Source: Myxococcus virescens
GTDB taxonomy: Bacteria > Myxococcota > Myxococcia > Myxococcales > Myxococcaceae
NCBI RefSeq assembly: GCF_900101905.1
Contig: NZ_FNAJ01000005.1
Coordinates: 263,293 to 327,292 of the forward strand
Reading direction: 5' to 3'
DNA: 64,000 nucleotides
Shown: piece by piece, positions 26,816-36,001 of the stretch
Position numbering within the stretch: position 1 is the stretch's first letter
Layout of the letters: each line of letters opens with the position of its first letter
The notes under the pieces: model-generated
Told to the model about the DNA's origin: nothing
What the model saw: the letters and a program-made list of their open reading frames with translations, nothing else
Database searches by the model: none
Made by a program: the position numbers and the translations under genes

Positions 26816-29800
26816 TCAGCGCTTCTTTCGCCCCGAAGGCGCCTTCTTCTTCGCGGCTCCCGAAGCCTTCGCTGGCTTCGCGGCACGCGCCACGGCGGGC
26901 TTCGCGGCCTTCTTCGACGGCGCCTTCGCCTTGGACTTCGACGCGGCCACCTTGGTGGCCTTCACGGCGGCCCGAGCAGGCGCAGCCTTCTTCGCCTTGG
27001 CGGTGGGCTTCTTGGCCTTCGTGGCGGCGGCCTGCCTGGCGCTGCCGGCCGCGACGGTCTTCTTCCGCGCCGGGGTGCGCGTTGCCTTCGCCACGGCCTT
27101 CTTCCGCGCAGCCTTCCGCTTCGGCGCAGCCGCCTCTGGCTCGGGCGCGGGAGTCACGGGCGGCTCGACGCTCACGGGCTCGGCTCGCACGGGCTCCGGG
27201 GCCACGGGAATCGGGGTTTCCGTCACGGCCCGGCTGGGAACAGGCGGGGGCGCTTCGACGGGCGCCTCGGGCGGCGGGCGCGGGGGCTCCATCGAGAATG
27301 CCCTGTCGTCCTCGGACTCGCGCCCGGGCTTGGGCGCGGGGAACCGGGTCCCTGGGCCGCCCTGCGGCTTCGGCTTCTGGAACGACCGGCCGTGAGACGG
27401 GCCGCGGGGTTCAGGCCCCCGCTGACGCTGGGACGCCAGCGCGCGAATCCGGTCGAAGCCTGGGTGTGGAGACCGGGCGGCGTCTTCGCCCGCCGGCAAT
27501 TCCCACGGAGCGGGCGCGGACGGCGCTTCGGGCGGAAGTGGCTCGGCCGTTTCAGCGGACACGGGCGCCGGAGCCTGCGGCTCCGGACGGATGAACGTCC
27601 TGCGCTTGGGCCACGCGGGCGATTCGGAACGAGACGGTTCCTGTCCTTCTGGCGCCCTGGGCGGGAACCGAGGCTCCTTCCGGTGCGGCGCGGCCTCCTC
27701 ACGACGGCCCTCGCGGGAGAAGCGTCCACGCGGGCGGCCCGGGCCTGGCTCCTCATACTGCCCGGAGGGCGCGCCCCGGCTCGCCACGGCGGCTTCCCGT
27801 TCGCGGCGGCCCGGGCGCCCTGCCCGCTCCCGCCGGCCATCCCGTTCGCGATGCGACGGTGCCTCGGCCGTCCATGCCTGACGCCGCTGCGGATGCTCGC
27901 CCCGCGTCGCGACACGGCTCAGCGGCGCCTCGCCGTCGAACTGGAGCGCCTCGAAGTCGATCTTCTTCGCCGTCACGTTCACGGACGTCAGCCGCACCCG
28001 CAGCTTCTGTCCCACGCGCACCCGGCGGCCATTCGCGTACACCAGGGAGTGCGTCAGCTTGTCCAGCTTCGCCCCGGGCCCCAGCGTCTCGGCCTTCACC
28101 AGGCCTTCGACGTGCACCTCGTCCAGTTCGACGAAGAAGCCGAAGTCGGTGATGGCGGCCACGGTGGCGGCGAACTCCTCGCCCACGCGGTCCTTCATCA
28201 ACAGACACGCGTAGAAGGACACCACCTCCCGCTCGACCTGCATCGCCGCGCGCTCGCGCTCGGAGCACTGAGCGGACATGTCCTCGAGCTGGTCCTCCTC
28301 GCGCTCCAGCATCGACTGCGAAGGCTTGCGCCCCTTCCGGGCCCAGTGCGCCTTGAGCAGCCGGTGCACCAGCAGGTCCGGGTAGCGGCGGATGGGCGAC
28401 GTGAAGTGCAGGTAGTGCTCGGCGGCCAGGCCGTAGTGGCCCACGCGGGACGACGTGTACACCGCCTGCATCATGGAGCGCAGCAGGAGCTGGTTCAGCG
28501 CCCGCTGCTCCGGGTGGCCTTGGAGCTGGCTGACGAAGGCATCCAGCTCCTTCGACGACACGCCGTCCTCGACGCGCATCTTGAAGCCATAAGCCTCCGC
28601 CAGCGCGGCGAACGTGGCCAGCTTCTCCGGGTCCGGCTCGCCGTGGAACCGGTACACCGTAGGCAGGCCCTCGTCCTGGAAGAAGGTCGCCACCGCCTCG
28701 TTGGCGGCGAGCATGCACTCCTCGATGAGGCGGTGGCTGTCTTTGCGCTCGCGCTTGTCCATGCGCGCGGGCAGGCCTTCCTCGTCCAGCACCACCTTGT
28801 GCTCGGGCAGGTCGAAGTCGATGGCGCCGCGCTCCTTGCGCATCTTCATCAGCGCGCGGGCCAGCGACATCAGCCGCTCGAAGTGGGGCTTGTGCGCGTT
28901 GCGGTGCGGCACGTCCTTGCCGTCGAGGACGTCCTGCACCTCGTTGTACGTGCACCGCGCCACGCTGCGCATCACCGCCGGATACAAGTCGTAAGTGCGA
29001 CGGTGGCCCCGGCGGTCGAACGTCATGTCCGCCACCATGCACAGCCGGTCCTCGTCCGGGCGTAGAGAGCAGATGCCGTTGCTCAGCCGCTCCGGCAGCA
29101 TGGGCAGCACCCGGTCCGGCAGGTACACGGACGTGGCGCGACGCAGCGCCTCCGCGTTGAGCGCACTGTCTTCCCACACGTAGTGCGTCACGTCCGCGAT
29201 GGCCACCACCAACCGCCACCCATCCGGCCGGTCCTCCACGCAGACCGCGTCGTCGAAGTCGCGCGCGTCCTCACCATCGATGGTGATGAGGGGAATGGCG
29301 CGCAGGTCGCGCCGGTGCTCGCCGCGGGCCTCTTCCTCGGTCACGGTCACCGCGTAGCGGTCCGCCTCGGCCATGACCTCCGGCGGGAACTCGTCGGAGA
29401 ACCCCTGCGAGTAGGCGACGCCCAATACCTCGGCGCTCGGAGTGCCGGGCTTGCCCAGGGAGCCGGCGACCTCGCCGTGCAGTCCCCGGTCCGGGTCCAG
29501 CATCTGGGCACCAATGCCCAGCTGGACCTTCACCAGGTCCCCTTCGCGCGCCATCTGCGTCAGCGGCACGCGGATGGGGCCGGGCAGGCTCGAATCCGTG
29601 GGGTACACCACGGCGTAGCGGCCCTTCACGACGTAGGTGCCCACCGCCAGCTCGCGACGGCGCTGCACCACCCGGACGATCCGACCCTCCAGGCGCGGAG
29701 GCCGCCCCGAGACGGCCACCACCACCCGGTCATTGTCGAGCGCGCGCTGGGCCTCGTGCGGCGGAAGGAAGACGTTGTCTCCTTCCCCCGACAGCGGATG

Positions 29801-30349
29801 CACGAAGCCGAAGCCATCCCGGTGGACGTGGAGGATGCCTTCCAGCAGGCCGTCCTCTTCGACCTCGCTGAAACGACCCCGGCGGCCGGGCCACTCCGCC
29901 CGCTCCTGCCGGAAGCCCCCTCCATGCTTCGAAGCGCCCCGGCGATCACGCCCTGGGCCCCGCTCCTGCCAGCCCGCGCTCTTGCCGCGCGCCCCCGGCT
30001 CATGCCGGCGGGCCGCGAAGCCGCCAGGACCCGGCGCGCGCTGCCCGGCATGCCGAGGTCCGCGGTTCGGCCCGCCCTCGCGGGGCTCGGCGGCGCCGCG
30101 CTGACGCCACGCCGTGGGAGCGCCCTGCTCCCTTGCACGCACGTCGGCCTCGCGCCGCGATGGCTGCCGGGGCACGAAGCGCTTGCCGTCCTTGAGGATG
30201 TCGCCCTGACGGACGAGCTCGCGCAGGGCGCGCTTGAGCTCCGTCTGTTGTCCGGGGTGCAGGCCCGCGAGCCGGAGAAGCTCCTTGATGCCCAGCGGGT
30301 GGTCTGCTTCAGCGAGGATCTGCTTGAGAAGGTCTTGAGAAAGGCTCAC
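26816..30349 (-). CDS. rnr: Ribonuclease R with long disordered tails
   Basis: 1177 residues against a usual ~750-820. Order: winged helix (1-60); an Arg/Gly-rich insert (about 62-160); cold-shock domains (LLEGILHVHRDGFGFVHP, about 167); the RNB exonuclease core, with the catalytic acidic cluster TIDGEDARDFDDAVCVE near 355-372; an S1 domain (FAATVAAITDFGFFVELDEVHVEGLV, about 725); then ~365 extra residues, first Arg/Pro/Glu-rich, then a Lys/Ala tail of AKKA-type repeats like histone H1. It degrades structured RNA 3' to 5'. Start GTG 30349. The tails probably bind RNA, ribosomes or DNA. Confidence 0.95.
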   Translation of the reverse strand: MSLSQDLLKQILAEADHPLGIKELLRLAGLHPGQQTELKRALRELVRQGDILKDGKRFVPRQPSRREADVRAREQGAPTAWRQRGAAEPREGGPNRGPRHAGQRAPGPGGFAARRHEPGARGKSAGWQERGPGRDRRGASKHGGGFRQERAEWPGRRGRFSEVEEDGLLEGILHVHRDGFGFVHPLSGEGDNVFLPPHEAQRALDNDRVVVAVSGRPPRLEGRIVRVVQRRRELAVGTYVVKGRYAVVYPTDSSLPGPIRVPLTQMAREGDLVKVQLGIGAQMLDPDRGLHGEVAGSLGKPGTPSAEVLGVAYSQGFSDEFPPEVMAEADRYAVTVTEEEARGEHRRDLRAIPLITIDGEDARDFDDAVCVEDRPDGWRLVVAIADVTHYVWEDSALNAEALRRATSVYLPDRVLPMLPERLSNGICSLRPDEDRLCMVADMTFDRRGHRRTYDLYPAVMRSVARCTYNEVQDVLDGKDVPHRNAHKPHFERLMSLARALMKMRKERGAIDFDLPEHKVVLDEEGLPARMDKRERKDSHRLIEECMLAANEAVATFFQDEGLPTVYRFHGEPDPEKLATFAALAEAYGFKMRVEDGVSSKELDAFVSQLQGHPEQRALNQLLLRSMMQAVYTSSRVGHYGLAAEHYLHFTSPIRRYPDLLVHRLLKAHWARKGRKPSQSMLEREEDQLEDMSAQCSERERAAMQVEREVVSFYACLLMKDRVGEEFAATVAAITDFGFFVELDEVHVEGLVKAETLGPGAKLDKLTHSLVYANGRRVRVGQKLRVRLTSVNVTAKKIDFEALQFDGEAPLSRVATRGEHPQRRQAWTAEAPSHRERDGRRERAGRPGRREREAAVASRGAPSGQYEEPGPGRPRGRFSREGRREEAAPHRKEPRFPPRAPEGQEPSRSESPAWPKRRTFIRPEPQAPAPVSAETAEPLPPEAPSAPAPWELPAGEDAARSPHPGFDRIRALASQRQRGPEPRGPSHGRSFQKPKPQGGPGTRFPAPKPGRESEDDRAFSMEPPRPPPEAPVEAPPPVPSRAVTETPIPVAPEPVRAEPVSVEPPVTPAPEPEAAAPKRKAARKKAVAKATRTPARKKTVAAGSARQAAATKAKKPTAKAKKAAPARAAVKATKVAASKSKAKAPSKKAAKPAVARAAKPAKASGAAKKKAPSGRKKR

Positions 30350-30429
30350 GGTGGGGTCGCGGCTCGGCCGCTACGGGAACGGGTAAGCCCGAAGCGGCCG
30401 GACGGGAACCCCCCGGCGACCGGCCGCCC

Positions 30430-30447
30430 CCCGGAACCTGTTCCGGG
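30430..30447 (-). terminator. Hairpin between Lys/Ala-rich gene and rnr
   Basis: CCCGGAA and TTCCGGG enclose CCTG. It lies ten bases after the stop of 30457..31836 (reverse strand). There is no U-run, so termination may be partial. Confidence 0.4.
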
Positions 30448-30456
30448 CGACGACCC

Positions 30457-31836
30457 TCAGGGCTTGACCGTGACGTTGATTTTGAAGGAGCGGTCCACCA
30501 GGCCGGGCGACAGCGCCTTGGCCAGGAAGAACTCCACCTCGAAGGCGCCTGGGTTGCGCGGGGTGAAGAAGAACTCGCGGGTACCGGGACCGTCCTCGGG
30601 CGCGGGCTCGAAGTTGGCTTCGCGCAGGCCCACGCGCTTGGCCACCGTGGGCTCGATGGCCCAGGTGAAGCCGGGGTGCTCGGGCAGGCGCACGGTGAGG
30701 CCGTGGTTGAGGCGCACGTCCACGGACGTGGGGACCTCTCCCTCGATGTGCACCAGCTCCATCTCGTCCCGCGACACGGCGCGCGCTTCGGACGGACGAA
30801 GCTCCACGTTCTCCGCCAGGATGCGGCCGCCCCAGCCGGACGTCTTGTCGACGATGCCTTGCACCTGGAGCGTGTATCCGACGTGCTTGCGCAGGGCCTT
30901 GCCAGCGGCCTTGCCCTCGATGATGAACGACACCTGCTGGCGCGTGCCGCCATTGGACACGACGAGCACGAACTCCTCACCCGTCATCTCCAGGTTGCCA
31001 CGCACGCCCGCGAAGCCCTTGATGCCCGCGCCCATGCCGGCCGCCGTCACCATGGAGACCTCACCGGGCGACAGGTAGCGCAGCCGCGCCTCCGTCTCCG
31101 CCGGGGCCGCCTCCACCACCTCGGCATCCGGCTTCTTGGCCGAGTACTTGCGAACGTCCACCACGCCCGCGTGGTTGGTCGTCTTGCGGATGAGTCCGCT
31201 GACGGAGACCTTGTGGTCCACGTAGGCCGGGAGGACTTCCTGATCCGGGCCCTGGAGGAGGAAGGTCAGCTCGCGCTTGTCGCGCCCGACGACCACCAGG
31301 TGCGGCATGTCGTTGGTGACCACCAGGCGGCCCTTGAGGCTGCCCTCGCCCGTGACGCCGCGGCCTTCGCCGGCCGTCAGCAACTGCTCCATCTCACGCT
31401 TGGTGAGCGGCTCGCCCGGAGGCGGTAACTTGGTGGCGCGAGGACGGGGCTTCTCCACCGGAGGGGCGGCAGGTACCGCGCTCGCCTTCGCCGCCTTGGC
31501 GCTCGCGGCGGACTTCGCTGCGGGAGGCGCCTTCGCCGGAGGGGCCTTCGGGGTCTTCGCTGCCGGGGGGGCTGCCTTCGCGGCCGAGGCCGTCTTCCCA
31601 GCGGGAGCGGCCTTCTTCGCGGTGGCCTTCTCCTGCGCGGCCTTCTTCACTGCGCTCTTGGCCCCCTTCGTTACGTCCGATGCCGCTTTCGCCAATTTCG
31701 TCGCCGCCTTCGCCACCCGCTTGGAGGCGTTCTTGATCAGATCCAGCCGGGCAGCGGAGTCCTTCTTCGCAGCGGGCTTTGCGCCAGCCTTGCCAGCGGG
31801 AGTCGTCTTCTTGGCCCCGGACTTGGGCTTGGCCAT
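30457..31836 (-). CDS. Lys/Ala-rich protein with duplicated domain and chagasin-like C-terminus
   Basis: 459 residues. Residues 1-125 are a histone H1-like Lys/Ala/Pro tail (AKKAAPAGK-type). Then come two homologous ~70-residue units: one near 165-235 (GRLVVTNDMPHLVVVGRDK, VDHKVSVSGLIRKT), one near 280-350 (GNLEMTGEEFVLVVSNGGT, VGYTLQVQGIVDKT). The last ~95 residues resemble the inhibitor I42/chagasin fold (VRLPEHPGFTWAIEP, REFFFTPRNPGAFEVEFF). No signal peptide is present, so a periplasmic protease inhibitor is unlikely; a nucleic-acid-bound or cytoplasmic role fits the tail better. A sigma-70-like promoter lies upstream. It precedes rnr on the same strand. Confidence 0.75.
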   Translation of the reverse strand: MAKPKSGAKKTTPAGKAGAKPAAKKDSAARLDLIKNASKRVAKAATKLAKAASDVTKGAKSAVKKAAQEKATAKKAAPAGKTASAAKAAPPAAKTPKAPPAKAPPAAKSAASAKAAKASAVPAAPPVEKPRPRATKLPPPGEPLTKREMEQLLTAGEGRGVTGEGSLKGRLVVTNDMPHLVVVGRDKRELTFLLQGPDQEVLPAYVDHKVSVSGLIRKTTNHAGVVDVRKYSAKKPDAEVVEAAPAETEARLRYLSPGEVSMVTAAGMGAGIKGFAGVRGNLEMTGEEFVLVVSNGGTRQQVSFIIEGKAAGKALRKHVGYTLQVQGIVDKTSGWGGRILAENVELRPSEARAVSRDEMELVHIEGEVPTSVDVRLNHGLTVRLPEHPGFTWAIEPTVAKRVGLREANFEPAPEDGPGTREFFFTPRNPGAFEVEFFLAKALSPGLVDRSFKINVTVKP

Positions 31837-31923
31837 CGACGCAGTCTCCTTGAGAGTTCCCGTGTCCTTTCAACGGGTTGGCGGACCTGCCCAGAGGGCA
31901 GGCAAGCCTCGCGATCACCGTTG

Positions 31924-31952
31924 CTTGTAACGATGATCAGGTAGGCTGTCAA
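31924..31952 (-). promoter_or_regulatory. Sigma-70-like promoter for Lys/Ala-rich gene
   Basis: On the reverse strand TTGACA (31952-31947), 17 bases, then TACAAG (31929-31924), in a locally AT-rich stretch unlike its surroundings. It leaves a ~80-base leader to the ATG at 31836. Confidence 0.6.
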
Positions 31953-32031
31953 ACTAACACTTGATTATCTCACGGACTTTGTTCGTGAACGGGTCCAAGC
32001 CACAAAGCCACGGCATGGCTATAAGCCGGGC

Positions 32032-33264
32032 ATGAACGACTCCGCCACATTGCTGCCGGAAGAAGAAGCCCGGTCGCAGATCCTGGCCCTGTGCGCGCCC
32101 CTTCCCTCCGAGTGGCTGCCCTTGGATGACGCACTGGGGCGCGTGCTCGCCGAGGACGTGATGGCGCAGCGGACACTCCCTCCCTGGGACAACTCGGCCA
32201 TGGATGGCTACGCGGTGCGCAGCGCGGACCTGGCGGGTCCCCTGCCCGTCCGGCTCGTCGTCGGAGAGACCATCTACGCTGGCGCGGTGGGCAGTCAGGC
32301 GCTGGCTTCCGGGGTATGCGCCCGCATCATGACGGGCGCTCCCCTCCCCACGGGTGCGGATGCGGTGGTGATGCGGGAGCGGACACGGCCCGTGGACCAG
32401 AGCGGCGCGGATCAGGTCGACGTGCTCGAAGCGGTGGCCCCGGGCCAGTTCGTGCGGCCCCGGGGCGAGGACGCTCGGGAGGGGCAGCAGCTGCTGGCAC
32501 GCCGCACGGCGCTGGGCATCCCCGAACTGGGCCTCCTCTGGGCCCAGGGCCGACAGGCTGTGCCTGTGTCGCGCGCGCCGCGAGTGGCCATCCTCTCCAC
32601 GGGCGACGAGCTGTGCCACGCGGACGAGCCACCCAACGGCCGCATCGTGGACACCAATGCTCCGTCACTGGCGCTGGCGGTCCGCCGCGCGGGCGGCATT
32701 CCCACGCAGCTGGGCATCGCTCGGGATACGCGCGACGCCGTACTGGCCGCGCTTTCCCGGCTGGACGGGTTCGACGTGGTGCTCACCAGCGCGGGGGTGT
32801 CCGTGGGCGAGCGCGACTACGTGAAGGAGGTGCTGGCTGAGCTGGGCGTGGAGCAGCATTTCTGGCGCGTCGCCATCAAGCCGGGAAAGCCGCTGGTGGT
32901 GGGCCGTCGTGTCGCCACGCTGTTCTTCGGACTTCCGGGCAACCCCACCTCCTCCCTGGTGACGTTCGAGCTCTTTGTGCGCCCAGCCCTCCGCAAGCTG
33001 CTGGGGCATGCACAGGTGGAGCCCGGACGTGTGGCTGGACGCCTGGAAGGCAAGCTCACCAAGCCCCCTGGCCTGGCGCATTTCGTCCGCGTCACGGCGG
33101 CTTGGAGAGAAGGCAACCTGTGGGCCCGTCCGCTGGCGACACAAACGTCTGGTGCCCTGCGTTCTGCGGCGGCGGCCACCCATCTGCTGCATTTCCCTCG
33201 GGAAGCCAGCAGTTTGACGGAGGGGGACGCGGTAGAACTGCTTCCGCTCTCATGGGTGGCCTGA
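32032..33264 (+). CDS. moeA: Molybdopterin molybdenumtransferase
   Basis: 410 residues, normal MoeA length. It inserts molybdate into adenylylated molybdopterin in the cytoplasm. Visible are LPPWDNSAMDGYAVRS near 50, PTGADAVVMRE near 105, ILSTGDEL and the MPT-binding core TSAGVSVGERDYVKEVL near 255, and GLPGNPTSSLVTFELFV near 300. The ATG at 32032 follows ATAAGCCGGGC without a strong ribosome site. moaA, another step of the pathway, lies at 53.8 kb; other moa/mog genes are not in the window. Confidence 0.95.
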   Translation: MNDSATLLPEEEARSQILALCAPLPSEWLPLDDALGRVLAEDVMAQRTLPPWDNSAMDGYAVRSADLAGPLPVRLVVGETIYAGAVGSQALASGVCARIMTGAPLPTGADAVVMRERTRPVDQSGADQVDVLEAVAPGQFVRPRGEDAREGQQLLARRTALGIPELGLLWAQGRQAVPVSRAPRVAILSTGDELCHADEPPNGRIVDTNAPSLALAVRRAGGIPTQLGIARDTRDAVLAALSRLDGFDVVLTSAGVSVGERDYVKEVLAELGVEQHFWRVAIKPGKPLVVGRRVATLFFGLPGNPTSSLVTFELFVRPALRKLLGHAQVEPGRVAGRLEGKLTKPPGLAHFVRVTAAWREGNLWARPLATQTSGALRSAAAATHLLHFPREASSLTEGDAVELLPLSWVA

Positions 33265-33380
33265 GGAACGAAGGGCGCCGTGGAGCATCCTCTTGGGGGC
33301 TCGTGCTCGAAAGCACCAGCCGCCTTGACTTGAGAACCTGAGGACTCCAAACAGGGGCCCGCATCTGGAGAGGACTCAAC

Positions 33381-34055
33381 ATGTCGGACACACGCTCACC
33401 TCAGGTCCTTCCGACCCGTAAGCACACGCAACACCTGGAACGGTTCTCGGAGGCGGACATCCCGACCGGGCGCGGCTCGCTGCGGACCATCGTGTTCCGG
33501 GACAAGCGCAACGGGCGGGAGCATGTCGCGCTCGTGGTGGGACAGGTTTCAGGACACGAGGGTGTGCCGGTGCGCATCCACTCCGAGTGCCTCACGAGCG
33601 AGGTCTTTGGCAGCCTGAAGTGCGACTGCCGCGAGCAACTGGACCGCTCGCTCGACTTCATCACCCAGGCGGGACAGGGCGTCGTGCTGTACCTGCGGCA
33701 GGAGGGGCGCGGCATCGGCCTGGGGAACAAGATCAAGGCCTACGCCCTGCAGTCCAAGGGCCTGGACACCTACGAAGCCAACCGGCAGCTGGGTTTCGCG
33801 GACGACCTGCGCACCTACGACATCGCGGCGGAGATGCTGCGGAGCCTGGATGTGCGCTCGGTGGACCTGATGACCAACAACCCGCTGAAGATCGCGGGCA
33901 TGGTCGAAGAAGGCATTCCCGTCCGGCGTCGAATCCCTTCCCGGACCGAGCACAATCCGCATAACGTCGACTACCTGAGGACGAAGCGCGAGCGTACGGG
34001 GCACCTGATTGAGCTCTTCGCCGAGGACGACGACACGGAAGCCAAGACAGGCTGA
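33381..34055 (+). CDS. ribA: GTP cyclohydrolase II
   Basis: 224 residues; first committed step of riboflavin synthesis. Zinc ligands are the three cysteines in SECLTSEVFGSLKCDCREQ. RQEGRGIGLGNKIKAYALQ is the GTP-binding/catalytic segment, and LMTNNPLKIAGM is conserved. There is no fused RibB domain. GGAGAGGA lies upstream of the ATG. I saw no FMN riboswitch in the 116 bases before it. The downstream metallo-hydrolase follows after 49 bases. Confidence 0.95.
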   Translation: MSDTRSPQVLPTRKHTQHLERFSEADIPTGRGSLRTIVFRDKRNGREHVALVVGQVSGHEGVPVRIHSECLTSEVFGSLKCDCREQLDRSLDFITQAGQGVVLYLRQEGRGIGLGNKIKAYALQSKGLDTYEANRQLGFADDLRTYDIAAEMLRSLDVRSVDLMTNNPLKIAGMVEEGIPVRRRIPSRTEHNPHNVDYLRTKRERTGHLIELFAEDDDTEAKTG

Positions 34056-34104
34056 GAAGCCCCCCGCGAGGCGACGGAACACCGTCGCGCGCAACCAGGT
34101 CCGC

Positions 34105-34938
34105 GTGCCCTTCGAGGTGCGCTTCTGGGGGGTGCGCGGCTCCATTCCTTCGCCGGGCGCGCACACGAAGCGCTATGGCGGAAACACGCCCTGCGTGGAG
34201 GTCCGCTGCGGGGACGAGCTGCTCATCTTCGACCTGGGCACCGGCGCGCGCGCGCTGGGGCATGCGCTGGTGGCGAAGAAGAAGCCGGTGAAGGGCTCCA
34301 TCTTCATCTCGCACTACCACTACGACCACCTGCAGGGCCTGCCCTTCTTCGGGCCCATGTACCTGCCCACGAGCGACCTGACTGTCTATGGTCCGGCGCG
34401 GCACGGGCAGTCGGTGAAGCAGCTCCTCAGCGGGCAGATGGTGCCGCCGTACTTCCCGGTGACGGCGGACGGCGTGTTCCGGGCGCAGCTCACGTACACG
34501 GACCTGGCCGCCACGCAGACGCTGCAGCTGGGCCCGGCGACGGTTCACACCATCGAGCTGAACCACCCGGGCGGCAACATGGGCTATCGCGTCGAGTGCC
34601 AGGGCCGCTCGGTGGTGTACGCCACTGACCTGGAGCACGGCAGCGACATGGACGCGGCCTTCTACGCGTTCGCCCAGGACGCGGACGTCCTCATCTACGA
34701 CGCCATGTACACCGAGGACGAGTACCACGGCCGCACCGGGCCGGCTCGCACCGGCTGGGGCCACTCCACCTGGCAGGCCGCGGTGCATGCGGCGGACGAG
34801 GCCGGGGTGAAGAAGCTGGTGCTCTTCCACCACGACCCGTCACGCGATGACGCGGGCATGGACCGGCTGCTGCGTCAGGTGCGCAAGCACCGCCCCGACG
34901 CCATCGCCGCTCGCGAGTCCCTGGTCATCAAGCTGTAG
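34105..34938 (+). CDS. Metallo-beta-lactamase-fold hydrolase
   Basis: 277 residues from GTG 34105 (a TTG at 34009 inside ribA would add 32 basic residues). The metal site is complete: SHYHYDHLQG (HxHxDH), ELNHPGG, YATDLEHG and FHHDP. FWGVRGSIPSPG and YGGNTPCVEV at the N-terminus are typical of the group often annotated as cyclic-nucleotide phosphodiesterase-like or PhnP/RNase Z-like. The natural substrate cannot be decided. Probably co-transcribed with ribA. Its last 11 bases overlap the convergent lipB fusion gene. Confidence 0.88.
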   Translation: MPFEVRFWGVRGSIPSPGAHTKRYGGNTPCVEVRCGDELLIFDLGTGARALGHALVAKKKPVKGSIFISHYHYDHLQGLPFFGPMYLPTSDLTVYGPARHGQSVKQLLSGQMVPPYFPVTADGVFRAQLTYTDLAATQTLQLGPATVHTIELNHPGGNMGYRVECQGRSVVYATDLEHGSDMDAAFYAFAQDADVLIYDAMYTEDEYHGRTGPARTGWGHSTWQAAVHAADEAGVKKLVLFHHDPSRDDAGMDRLLRQVRKHRPDAIAARESLVIKL

Positions 34939-36001
34939 CGCGCTTCACCGTCTCCCTCAGGCCCTGGAAGGGCAACCGCTCCAGGGCCGTGGGGACGTCC
35001 ACCCACTCGAAGGCGTCGTGCTCCGCGCCCAGGCGCACGTCCGCGTCCGGCGGCACGTGGACGGCGAAGCCGTTCTCCTCCACCAGGTGCGGTGGCAGCG
35101 CCTCTCCCAGGGCGAAGGCGTGGCGGTAGTCCAGGTCCACCAGCGGCACGCGGAGGCCTGTCTCCTCCTCCAGCTCCCGCGCCGCGGCCTGCGCTGGCGA
35201 CTCACCCGCTTCGAGCCTCCCGGTGAGGACCTGCCAGAAACCGCCCCGCTCCGGGCGACGGCGCACGAGCAGCACCCGTGCCTCGGGACCACGGCCCTTC
35301 ACCACCGCGATGCTCACCGTCCGCATCGGCGGCGGCGCGTCCACGCGCTCGCTGTCGAACACGGTGCAGAAGCTGCTGGCGATGGCCTCTTCCACCTCCG
35401 CCATGGGGAGCGCGCGGCCCAACTCCCGCTGCATGGACGTGACACCTGCTTCTCGGATGCCACACGGGACGATGAGCTGGAAGTGGTCCAGGTTCGTGTT
35501 CACGTTGAGCGCGAAGCCGTGCGTGGTGAGCCAACGCGACAGGTGCACGCCAATGGCGGCGATCTTCCGCGCGTCCGGAGCACCTTCCGCGCCAATCCAG
35601 ACGCCGGGCCACTTGGGGATGGGGCCCGCGGTGATGCCCCACTGGGCCAGCACCTGCATCACGGAGCGCTCCACGTCGCGCACGTAACGGCGCACGTCGC
35701 GTCGGTCCTCCGGCAGCAGGAAGATGGGGTAGCCCACCAGTTGGCCGGGGCCGTGGTAGGTGACATCGCCGCCACGATTGGTCTCGAAGACCGCCGCGCC
35801 CTCCTTCGCCAGCTGCGCGTCGCTGGCGACGATGTTCTCGCGCTTCGCGGCACGGCCCAGGGTGAGGATGGGCGGGTGCTCCAAGAGGAGCAGCGCATCG
35901 CCGGAGAGCCCCTGGCGGCGTGACTCGCTGAAGAGGTGCATCAGCTTGAGCCCGTCCTCGTACTCCACTCGGCCCAGGCGGTAGACGGTGATGGTGTTCA
36001 T
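34928..36001 (-). CDS. lipB: Octanoyltransferase (LipB) fused to NUDIX hydrolase
   Basis: 357 residues. Residues 1-215 are LipB, which moves octanoate from ACP to lipoyl domains: LLLEHPPILTLGRAAKREN, NRGGDVTYHGPGQLVGYP, KIAAIGVHLSRWLTTHGFALNVN (catalytic Lys) and IVPCGI (catalytic Cys). From about 225 a NUDIX domain follows, with the box GRLEAGESPAQAAARELEEETGL complete in the G-x5-E-x7-REUxEE-x-GU pattern. Start ATG 36001 overlaps the stop of the upstream P-loop gene (ATGA). LipB proteins usually end near 210-230, so the NUDIX part is an addition. Its substrate is unknown. Confidence 0.93.
   Translation of the reverse strand: MNTITVYRLGRVEYEDGLKLMHLFSESRRQGLSGDALLLLEHPPILTLGRAAKRENIVASDAQLAKEGAAVFETNRGGDVTYHGPGQLVGYPIFLLPEDRRDVRRYVRDVERSVMQVLAQWGITAGPIPKWPGVWIGAEGAPDARKIAAIGVHLSRWLTTHGFALNVNTNLDHFQLIVPCGIREAGVTSMQRELGRALPMAEVEEAIASSFCTVFDSERVDAPPPMRTVSIAVVKGRGPEARVLLVRRRPERGGFWQVLTGRLEAGESPAQAAARELEEETGLRVPLVDLDYRHAFALGEALPPHLVEENGFAVHVPPDADVRLGAEHDAFEWVDVPTALERLPFQGLRETVKRATA

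Noticed and set aside
29183-31078. 631-codon open frame antisense to the 5' half of rnr
   Set aside because: Complement of highly biased codons; rnr shows clear RNB and cold-shock motifs in the other direction.
32020-32025. TATAAG as -10 box of moeA
   Set aside because: Only six bases separate it from the ATG and no -35 hexamer lies 16-18 bases upstream.
33265-33380. FMN riboswitch before ribA
   Set aside because: None of the conserved RFN stretches is visible; the gap is only 116 bases.
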